A stretch of DNA of 64,000 bases from Acidobacteriota bacterium (GTDB taxonomy: Bacteria; Acidobacteriota; Holophagae; Acanthopleuribacterales; Acanthopleuribacteraceae), in assembly GCA_030066195.1 (NCBI GenBank), contig JASJCB010000041.1, positions 19,930 to 83,929 of the forward strand. Reading direction: 5' to 3'. A program made the translations under genes and the position numbers. This document shows positions 37,772 to 44,812 of this stretch, piece by piece (the stretch's first letter is position 1; the number at the start of each line of letters is the position of its first letter). The notes beneath the pieces are model-generated. The model was not told the DNA's origin. It did no database searches and saw nothing but the letters and a program-made list of their open reading frames with translations.

Positions 37772-39205
37772 TCAGTGGAAACGGAAAACGGCGCCGCCGC
37801 GTTTGTCGGACAGGTAGAAAGCCCCGGAAGCGTCAACACTGATGGATTGCGCTTGCTTCAGGGGGAAGCTGCCCCCTTTGATATTGGCGGAAAAACGCAC
37901 CTGGCCGGTGGGGTCGTAGATGGAAACCTGGTAACCCCGGTCGTAGAGAACGTAGAGGTTGTTGAAGTCGTCAAAGCAGAAATCTTCGATCGATTTGAGG
38001 GATGGGAAATTATGCTCGCCGGGTTGCAGACCCGCGGTGAACTTCTTCAGGCCGGTCGCATCGTCGTCAACGGCCCAGACCTCCGCGCCCAAGGTACGCA
38101 CCACGCGGGGGCGGTTCATATTGAAACTTTTGATCAGTTCGCCGGATTGAGTGAAGGCAATCAAGTCGCGAGCGCCGCTATCCACGGCGAACAGGCGCCC
38201 GAATTCATCGACCGCCGCGCTGCGCAGCCCTTTCAGCTCACCCTTGGGGCCGGCCAGTCCCGTGTAGGAGACGGTACCGTCCCGACTGACGATGCGGCTT
38301 TTATAGACCAGCATCAGGCGCCCGCGCCGACCTACGCAGAAATTAGCCAGATCCTTGCCGGACAACGACTCGGGTTGGCCGCCGGAAAGGGCGTAGAGGT
38401 AGGCGCCCTTCTTATCCATGACCGCGATCTTGTCATCGGGGGTTATCATAATCACTTCGGGAGAAGCGAACTTTTTGGGCGTGCCTCCGAAAAAGGAGCG
38501 ATCGGTTTGAAAGTTGACGTTCTGTTCTTCAAAGCGGGAAAGCAAACGAAGCCAGGATGCGGCGCGAGCGGCCTCGGGATTGTTGGGGAACCTTGCCTGA
38601 AGCCGCGCCAACACCACGGAGGCGCGTTCGCTGCTACCTTTCAGGTAGGCCGCTCGGGCGCTTAACAGGAAGGCCTCCGGAAGATTGGGCGAATCCGGGT
38701 AGGAGAACTCCAGGCGCTGGAAAAAGCTGAGGCTCTGATCGTAATCACCCAGGCGGAACTGCAACTTACCGAAAAGGAATTGAGCATCGCTCTGCCAGGC
38801 GTTGCCTGGATACAGATTGCTCATGCGTACCAGATCGGAAACAGCCGCATTCAATTCCTCCTGACTCTTGCCGTGTTGCTCGATAATCAGGGCCTTGAAA
38901 TAATACGCGGCCGCTGCATCGGCGCTGGAGGCGTAGTTGTCTTGGATCTTTTGAAAGTATTCCAGCGCGCGAACGTGGTCCTTTTCCCGCGTCAGGTAAT
39001 AGTCGCCCAACTGCAACAGGGCCTTGGGCGCCCATGGCGAATCGGCATAGTTACTGATTACCCGCTCGAAATCGGTGTTGGCTTCTTTAATCTTGCCCGC
39101 GTTCAGGAACGTAACCGCATTGTCATACAGCCGTTCAGCCTGATCCTGACCGATAGCATGGGCCAGGAATAAGCTAGTCATCAGAAGAAACAATAATGTC
39201 TTCAC
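37772..39205 (-). CDS. Exported TPR / beta-propeller (NHL-like) protein
   Basis: 477 aa. A clear signal peptide (MKTLLFLLMTSLFLAHA, cleavage after AHA). Residues about 22-220 are TPR-like helices with a BamD/YbgF flavour (LYDNAVTFLNAGKIKEANTD, SPWAPKALLQLGDYYL). Residues about 240-477 are short beta repeats ending in VDEFGRLFAVD, FDDFNNLYVLYD and VDASGAFYLSD, as in NHL-type propellers. The 5' end overlaps the kinase 3' end by 32 bases, so the two are probably translationally coupled. It probably acts in the periplasm as a scaffold. Confidence 0.8.
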   Translation of the reverse strand: MKTLLFLLMTSLFLAHAIGQDQAERLYDNAVTFLNAGKIKEANTDFERVISNYADSPWAPKALLQLGDYYLTREKDHVRALEYFQKIQDNYASSADAAAAYYFKALIIEQHGKSQEELNAAVSDLVRMSNLYPGNAWQSDAQFLFGKLQFRLGDYDQSLSFFQRLEFSYPDSPNLPEAFLLSARAAYLKGSSERASVVLARLQARFPNNPEAARAASWLRLLSRFEEQNVNFQTDRSFFGGTPKKFASPEVIMITPDDKIAVMDKKGAYLYALSGGQPESLSGKDLANFCVGRRGRLMLVYKSRIVSRDGTVSYTGLAGPKGELKGLRSAAVDEFGRLFAVDSGARDLIAFTQSGELIKSFNMNRPRVVRTLGAEVWAVDDDATGLKKFTAGLQPGEHNFPSLKSIEDFCFDDFNNLYVLYDRGYQVSIYDPTGQVRFSANIKGGSFPLKQAQSISVDASGAFYLSDKRGGAVFRFH

Positions 39206-41246
39206 CCGACTTTACCTCGATGGTTTTCTTTTTCAGGATGTTGTCTGTATCATTGGGATCGACGAACTCGAATCGATGCGTGCCCAGGACGATCCGCAGG
39301 TTGGACATGGGAGTTGTATCATGTTCTCCCCCCTTTTCGACGAAACGACCGTTGATTTTGACGAAAACATATGGATGGGAGCCCACAAAATCGACTTTCT
39401 TTACGCTGACCACATCCGGGGTTCTGATTTCTTCAGCGCCCCCCGCTTGAATGTCCACCGTCCGTTCCTCTTCGTAGAAGAAGCGCGGCGCGCTTATTTT
39501 GATCTTGTGCTTGCCCGGTCTCAAAGTGAACTGGGTGCCGCTTTGACGACGCCCGTCGATCTCGATGGTCAGTCCCTCGATAAAACTGATCACGCTCAGC
39601 GTGCCCGGCGGCGGTAGTTTCTTCAGCGCCACATCCAGCTTTCCCGGTCTGCTTTTCCCCTCCGTGTAGGAGATGGTTTGCGGCTCGTATCCTTCCTTGC
39701 TGAATCGAAGCGTGACCTTGTCCTCCGGGGAAAAGGAGAAGTCCAACGGGGTCTCGCCAAGCTTACTATTGCCCGACTGAACCGTTGCCCCGGCGGGTTT
39801 GCTGGTGATGGTGCGCTGAATCGATTTCAACTTCATTTCGGCGGTAAAATTGCCGGGCAGGTCTTCTGCCATGGTGATGGTTTGAACGTGGTCCTCGTGA
39901 TTGGTCAGAACCCACTTCAGTTCCGCGACGGCGCCCGGGGGCTTGCGCCAGGTGTAGGTGGCGGGTGTGGGCCCGATTTCCTGACCGTCGATAAAGACCT
40001 TGGCCCCTTGCGGTTGTGAATTCACCCCGAAGGTTCGCTCCAAATCGACTGGTTTCGGCGGTTCGCCCACGGGAGGTTGCTCCTCATTTTCCTCTCCGAG
40101 ATCCGTCTCGCTGATGACCACCTCTTTGCTTTTTTCAAAATACTTTTGAAAATCCTGCAGCATGGGCTGTAATTCGCCGGTGAGGTGCAGGTAGATAGCG
40201 GTACCCGCCACGGCCAGCAAGATGATCGCCACGAACAGACCGCCCTTGCCTTTCTTTTTGACCGGCTCCGGGGTGAGTTGCGGCGTGGTCTGGTGGATGC
40301 TGCGCGCCTGTTCAAAATCGGAGCGTTGCAGATTTTTGCGGACACCGGAAACATCGCGAACCGTGGCGTCCAGTTGATCAGCCAGATGACCCACTACCGT
40401 TTGTTCTTCCTGGCTCAGTTTCACCGCGCCCATAAGTGCGGAAGTGAAATCCGAAGCCTTCTGGTAGCGTTGCTCCGGGTCTTTCTGCAATACCTTGAAC
40501 ATCACCTCGCGAAAGACGGAGACGCGAATGGGTTGACCCGGCAACTCGGCGCTCAGGTTGGGCGGTTCATTGGCTATTTTGTAGAGGATGGCGTTGATGC
40601 TTTGACCTGTAAAGGGCAATTCTTCGGTCAGTGTTTCATGAGCCAGGGTGCCCAGGGAAAAGATGTCGGAACGATAATCGACATGCCCCTCTTTGATCTG
40701 TTCAGGGCTGCTGTAGCTGGGCGTGCCCAGGAAAACCCCGGTCTGCGTGAGATTGGAGCCGCTCATTTTGGCAATGCCGAAGTCCATGATCTTAGGTGTC
40801 CCGTTTTCCTGCACCAGAATGTTGGCGGGCTTCAGGTCGCGGTGCACGATGCCCTTGGCGTGGGCGAAATCCAAGGCGCCCGCCAGGGACGTGAGCACCT
40901 TCATGCGTTCACCCAGGGAGGGCGGGTTCTCCTGGCGGATATAGGCGCTCAGGGTCATGCCCTGCACATATTCCATGGCTATATAGGGCATGCCGTCCTG
41001 TTCGCCCACATCGTAAATGGCCACGATGTTGGGGTGGTTCAGGTGTCCGCTGATCTGGGCTTCCTGCTTGAAACGCTCCAGGAATTCCTGGGCTTCTTCC
41101 TCATTACTGGATGCGTCCAGTTTGACGATCTTGATGGCCACGGTGCGCTTGATAAAGGGGTCGTGCGCCCTGAAGACACTACCCATGGCCCCCTCACCGA
41201 GGAGGTTTTCTACAACATAACGCCCGATTTTTTTGAATTCGGTCAT
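39174..41246 (-). CDS. Transmembrane Ser/Thr protein kinase with extracytoplasmic PEGA domains
   Basis: Hanks-type kinase. The kinase domain (about residues 8-270) has GEGAMGSV, VAIKIVK, HRDLKPAN, DFGIA and GTPSYSSPEQ, so all catalytic residues are present. A membrane segment near residue 340 (FVAIILLAVAGTAIYL) separates it from a C-terminal half with at least three PEGA-type units (SQPQGAKVFIDGQEIGPTP, SKPAGATVQSGNSKLGETP, HPYVFVKINGRFVEKGG). A TTG at 41285 would add 13 residues; I chose ATG 41246, where the conserved kinase sequence (IGRYVV) starts right after. First gene of a likely four-gene leftward operon. The PEGA half may sense envelope or carbohydrate ligands, by analogy with the family. 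Confidence 0.93.
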   Translation of the reverse strand: MTEFKKIGRYVVENLLGEGAMGSVFRAHDPFIKRTVAIKIVKLDASSNEEEAQEFLERFKQEAQISGHLNHPNIVAIYDVGEQDGMPYIAMEYVQGMTLSAYIRQENPPSLGERMKVLTSLAGALDFAHAKGIVHRDLKPANILVQENGTPKIMDFGIAKMSGSNLTQTGVFLGTPSYSSPEQIKEGHVDYRSDIFSLGTLAHETLTEELPFTGQSINAILYKIANEPPNLSAELPGQPIRVSVFREVMFKVLQKDPEQRYQKASDFTSALMGAVKLSQEEQTVVGHLADQLDATVRDVSGVRKNLQRSDFEQARSIHQTTPQLTPEPVKKKGKGGLFVAIILLAVAGTAIYLHLTGELQPMLQDFQKYFEKSKEVVISETDLGEENEEQPPVGEPPKPVDLERTFGVNSQPQGAKVFIDGQEIGPTPATYTWRKPPGAVAELKWVLTNHEDHVQTITMAEDLPGNFTAEMKLKSIQRTITSKPAGATVQSGNSKLGETPLDFSFSPEDKVTLRFSKEGYEPQTISYTEGKSRPGKLDVALKKLPPPGTLSVISFIEGLTIEIDGRRQSGTQFTLRPGKHKIKISAPRFFYEEERTVDIQAGGAEEIRTPDVVSVKKVDFVGSHPYVFVKINGRFVEKGGEHDTTPMSNLRIVLGTHRFEFVDPNDTDNILKKKTIEVKSGEDIIVSSDD

Positions 41247-41432
41247 AACAGGGGTTCTTCCGGCTGAATAAATGCTACCTGGCAACGGCTCATTAAAGCA
41301 CAGATCCAGCGCTCTGAAAACAGTAATTCATGAGAGTCCCGACAGCTAAGAGTCATATAAGGCAAGGCTTTTCCCCGGCCGACCTGGGAAACCGGGTCTC
41401 AGAAGAACGTTACGTCCGCTCAATCGGAGCTT

Positions 41433-42404
41433 TCATCGGCGGATGAGAATAGCCGTAGTTTCCAATTCCCGGTCCGACCAGGCGCGCTTGTAGTCCATTT
41501 CCGTGCCGAGGTCGTACCACCGGACGCCCTCCTCACAGAGCAACTCGATCATGCGGTACTGCAACACGTGGCCCGGCGATAAATCGCGGTACCGATCATC
41601 GAAGCTGAACTGGTAGCCGCGGTAGGTATCGTTGACCACGGCGCCGAAGATGAAACCGACGTCGCGGTCGTCCCGACGGGCGATGATCCATCGAGCCTTC
41701 CCCGCGGGTGCGGTCAAAGCCAGGATGCCGTCGTAAAATTGACGCATGGGTCCCTCGTCCACACCCTGACCGCTCAAACCCTTCCAACTCAGTTTTTCCA
41801 CGGCCATCATGCGGGTGAAGGCCCCTTGCCATTCGTCGATCGGCCCGGTCTGTTCCTCGAAGGTCAAACCGGCCTCCCGGGCGCGGCGCAAAGCCCGGCG
41901 CAGGTTATTGCGAAAGCGGCTGGTGCGTCGCGAGAGGAAGCCGTCGGCCCCACCCTCCAGCGAGGCCGTCAGGCGGACGGTGTTGGAGCCCCGGTACAGT
42001 TTGAAGCGATTTACCAGCGGGTAGATCATGGCCTGAAATAAAGAGCATTTTTCGTTGATGCCCGACAGCAGGGCGGTGTCCCAGTCGGCGAATCCGGCCA
42101 GAAAAGTGGCAAACGCCAGACCGGCATCCACCTCGTAGGAGGCGACAATGGGACTGGCCAGGCACCAACTGGCCTCCATGGGCATCAGCAATCGGCCCAA
42201 TTCGGGATGTCGTTCCAAGTTCAGTGCGCAATAACCCTGGTCCCAGGAAAAGACCAACGGTCGCGTATGACCGTGGAAGGCTTCCCGCGCCGGCAGGATC
42301 CACTGTGAAGACGAGCAATGTCGATCGATACCATGGGTAGCCGCGGCCAGAGCATCGAATTGGTCGAGTTCCTTTTTGAATTCCGCGAATTTCAGGCGCC
42401 GAAT
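41433..42404 (-). CDS. GNAT-fold acetyltransferase of the FemAB/BioF2-like (Acetyltransf_6) type, start unclear
   Basis: The C-terminal half matches the Acetyltransf_6 pattern: RFRNNLRRALRRAREAGL, VGFIFGAVVNDTYRGYQ, LSPGHVLQYRMIELLCEEG, WYDLGTEMDYKRAW. Such proteins transfer acyl or aminoacyl groups. The first conventional start is TTG at 42257, but protein-like sequence (IRRLKFAEFKKELDQFDAL, HCSSSQWILPAREAFH) continues in frame upstream without a stop to 42464. The only starts there are ATT (42404) or CTG (42395). A GGAGG box and a GTG at 42412 lie just upstream but one frame off, so a one-base deletion or sequence error is possible. I give the ATT end as the fullest reading. Confidence 0.7.
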   Translation of the reverse strand: MRRLKFAEFKKELDQFDALAAATHGIDRHCSSSQWILPAREAFHGHTRPLVFSWDQGYCALNLERHPELGRLLMPMEASWCLASPIVASYEVDAGLAFATFLAGFADWDTALLSGINEKCSLFQAMIYPLVNRFKLYRGSNTVRLTASLEGGADGFLSRRTSRFRNNLRRALRRAREAGLTFEEQTGPIDEWQGAFTRMMAVEKLSWKGLSGQGVDEGPMRQFYDGILALTAPAGKARWIIARRDDRDVGFIFGAVVNDTYRGYQFSFDDRYRDLSPGHVLQYRMIELLCEEGVRWYDLGTEMDYKRAWSDRELETTAILIRR

Positions 42405-42456
42405 GGTGTCACCGCCCTCCGTTGCACGTCTGCAACCATATGACTTAAAAATAGAA

Positions 42457-43065
42457 TCAGTCGGTCAATTGACTCCTGATTCTTTCCAGATAACCTCGCA
42501 GTTCCTGTACCGATTCTACAAATTCGTACTCCAGGATGTCGGCGATCAAGGTAGGGTCGCGACTCTCTTGGGCGTCTGTCATCTCCTCCGATTTCTCACT
42601 CAGGCTTTCGATCAAACCTTTGAAGTCTTCCGCCATGTCTTCCGGCAATGTCTGGGTTTTCTGGATGACTGAAAACAGGCCGATAATTTGGGAAAGCCCT
42701 TCCATGCCGTCATGAAGCATGGTGTAGGCCGTGGTATCACCCTGATTTCGAATGCGATTGGAGAGTTCTTCAAATCCCGTTTCCAACCGGGCCAGATAGG
42801 CGGAAGCCTCTGCCAGTGTTTCCTTCAAGGAACGCGGTTCAGGAGTTTGCAATACTATTTCGATGCGCTTGCCCCCGGCCGGCATAGCGCCGAGTGATTC
42901 CTCATTCAAGGGCTCGACCGCGTTACCGTCCACCAGCATGCTTTCAATAGACGTTTCCGGTCCCCAGTATTTATCTTGTGCCGCCAACAGGATGTCCAAA
43001 ACACTCTGGCCTTCATGGGTAAGAATGTCATGGGTTTCCTTGCCGTTAATGATCAAAATGGTCAT
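42457..43065 (-). CDS. Coiled-coil protein of unknown function next to flagellin
   Basis: 202 aa. I chose ATG 43065 because GAGG stands seven bases before it; an upstream in-frame extension to 43122 has no such site. The first 75 residues look like a small beta-rich fold (MTILIINGKETHDILTHEGQ, SMLVDGNAVEPLN). The remainder is helical and acidic (LKETLAEASAYLARLETGFE). It is divergent from the flagellin gene with 193 bases between starts. A flagellum-related role is only a guess from position; I recognise no family. Confidence 0.65.
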   Translation of the reverse strand: MTILIINGKETHDILTHEGQSVLDILLAAQDKYWGPETSIESMLVDGNAVEPLNEESLGAMPAGGKRIEIVLQTPEPRSLKETLAEASAYLARLETGFEELSNRIRNQGDTTAYTMLHDGMEGLSQIIGLFSVIQKTQTLPEDMAEDFKGLIESLSEKSEEMTDAQESRDPTLIADILEYEFVESVQELRGYLERIRSQLTD

Positions 43066-43201
43066 TTTTACCTCGCACCTGAATAATGAGGAAAATTTTT
43101 CCGTATTAACAAGCATTTCCATCTTGTCATAAATCCTTCGGTTTTACTACCCCAAGAACTAAAGATATTGTTATCAGTCCTTTGTGAACCGTATTCAAGA
43201 T

Positions 43202-43217
43202 TGGCCCGAGCCTTGCT
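43202..43217 (+). promoter_or_regulatory. Sigma-54 type promoter of the flagellin gene
   Basis: TGGCCCGAGCCTTGCT matches the consensus TGGCACG-N4-TTGCW at all but one position, with exact -24/-12 spacing. It lies 41 bases before the flagellin ATG, so a start site near 43228 would give a short leader containing the GGGGT ribosome site. Sigma-54 control of flagellin implies an NtrC-type activator elsewhere in the genome. Confidence 0.8.
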
Positions 43218-43258
43218 CCGAAGCCGGCTGACCGACACAGAATGAAGCGGGGTGAATC

Positions 43259-44092
43259 ATGGCTTCCGTTGCCACTAATTTTCGAGCATTTGACGCACTG
43301 GTGCAATTTAACCGCGTGGATGAGGGTATCAACAAATCACTTAGCAAATTGTCCAGCGGCGTACGCCTGGAGAAATCGGCCGATGATGTGGTCGATTTCA
43401 ATACCTCCGACAACATACGCGCCGAAATCAGGGAGTTGCGCAGCCTTAGACGCGCCAACTTCGACGGGACCAGTGTCATCCAATTGGCGGACGGCACCTT
43501 GCAGGAAGCAACCAATATCCTGACGCGTATCATCGAATTGGGTATGCGTTCCGCCACGGGCACCCTGGGCGCCGACAACTCGTTCTCCAAGCAGGCCAAT
43601 GACGCGGAATACCAGGATTTGCTGGCGGAACTGGACCAGTTGAATGAAAGGGCCAATTTCAACGACCTGCAATTGTTCGGTACCGGTCTCAGTTACCCGG
43701 TCAACCTGGAGCCCGCCCTTGCCGCCGGCGGATCGGACCAGGTGACCATTACGACCACGCCCTTCGATACGACTACCTTGGGTTTGGCAGGCACGGATCT
43801 CTTGACCACGGCCAACGGCGACGTGGTTTTGGCCGCCGCCGAAGCGGCAATCGACAACCTTTCTCGACAGCGCGGCCAACTGGGCGCGATCCAAAAACGC
43901 CTGATCGACAATATGGACACCCTGGACATTCGGGTTGCTAACTTGCAAGAGCAGGAAAGCCGCTTACGCGATACCGACATCGCGACAGAAACCGTCCAAC
44001 TGACCCGTCTCCAGTTACAAAGCCAAAGCAATGTATCGGTGATGGCCCAGGCCAACCTGACCTCTGAGGCAGTCTTCCAACTGCTGAGCTGA
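43259..44092 (+). CDS. fliC: Flagellin
   Basis: Filament subunit, exported by the flagellar type III system. 277 aa: the N-terminal D0/D1 helix region (RVDEGINKSLSKLSSGVRLEKSADD, here quoted in part: KLSSGVRLEKSADD) and C-terminal D1/D0 region (ESRLRDTDIATETVQLTR, QANLTSEAVFQLL) are both present, with a very short middle (about 60 residues) and no D2/D3 outer domain. The fold is therefore a minimal flagellin. It is preceded by a GGGGTG site and a sigma-54 type promoter and followed after 46 bases by a FlaG-like gene. No fliD or fliS follows. Confidence 0.95.
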   Translation: MASVATNFRAFDALVQFNRVDEGINKSLSKLSSGVRLEKSADDVVDFNTSDNIRAEIRELRSLRRANFDGTSVIQLADGTLQEATNILTRIIELGMRSATGTLGADNSFSKQANDAEYQDLLAELDQLNERANFNDLQLFGTGLSYPVNLEPALAAGGSDQVTITTTPFDTTTLGLAGTDLLTTANGDVVLAAAEAAIDNLSRQRGQLGAIQKRLIDNMDTLDIRVANLQEQESRLRDTDIATETVQLTRLQLQSQSNVSVMAQANLTSEAVFQLLS

Positions 44093-44138
44093 GATAAGAC
44101 ATGCATCTGTTTCCATTGACACCGCCCGGAGCTGAACC

Positions 44139-44510
44139 ATGATCGGCCACATCGACCTTACCTATTCCCGCTACCAGCAAAGTCCCGCGCGCCAGATGGA
44201 CCGGCAGCCCGAGTTGCCGGTTCAACCCGCCGCTCCGACCCGTTCGGCGCCCATGGCCGGTCTCGCCGACAGCCTGCTGGGCGACGACCGCGAACTCCAC
44301 GACATGGTGTTGCGTCTGAATAAAAAAGCGCCCCTATTCCAAAGCGATGTTTCTTTCGAACTGGAGGATCGCGGCAAGCAACCGCCCCGAATCTTGATGA
44401 AAGGCGGCGAAACCGGCGAGATCATCGGTCGCTACGAGACCCGTCATCTGGTAGACCTGGAACGCAGCCTTTACGAAATGGCGGGCTTCCGGCTCAGCAT
44501 CGAGGGCTGA
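44139..44510 (+). CDS. FlaG-like protein
   Basis: 123 aa. A disordered Pro/Gln-rich N-terminus is followed by a C-terminal half of FlaG type: a helix with LNKKAPLFQSDVSFELED, then a beta strand and GGETGEIIGRYETRHLVDLE, matching the usual 'basic helix, SLRFEVDE-strand, TGEVIRQIP' pattern loosely. Position right after flagellin on the same strand supports this. FlaG proteins influence filament length. The match is by pattern only, so an unrelated small protein is possible. Confidence 0.65.
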   Translation: MIGHIDLTYSRYQQSPARQMDRQPELPVQPAAPTRSAPMAGLADSLLGDDRELHDMVLRLNKKAPLFQSDVSFELEDRGKQPPRILMKGGETGEIIGRYETRHLVDLERSLYEMAGFRLSIEG

Positions 44511-44812
44511 TCGGAACCATTCGAGCAACGTCCGACCGAAAAACGACGATATTTTATCTTTGAACGGATGGTGCGGGCCGTCATCGATATTTTAAGCTCC
44601 TACAGCCTGTAACCTCACCAATGCCAATGTCGGCGAGGATTTTGCAAAAATTATGTCGACACAATACGGCGATTGCAGGGCTGAACACCGTTCATGGATC
44701 GTGAATGGTCCCCCCTCGAATCGCATCTTACATCGGATTGCTTTTTGCTCCTTGGCAATAGTTGTGTTATGTTCTAATCCTCTATACGCATTTGCCGGAA
44801 GCGTTCACCATT
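44511..44812. other. Intergenic region, no feature identified
   Basis: About 300 bases between the FlaG-like gene and the receiver-pseudokinase gene. I see no RNA gene, strong terminator or repeat. A TTGGCA near 44754 could be a -35 box for the downstream gene, but no good -10 box is paired with it. Confidence 0.4.
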
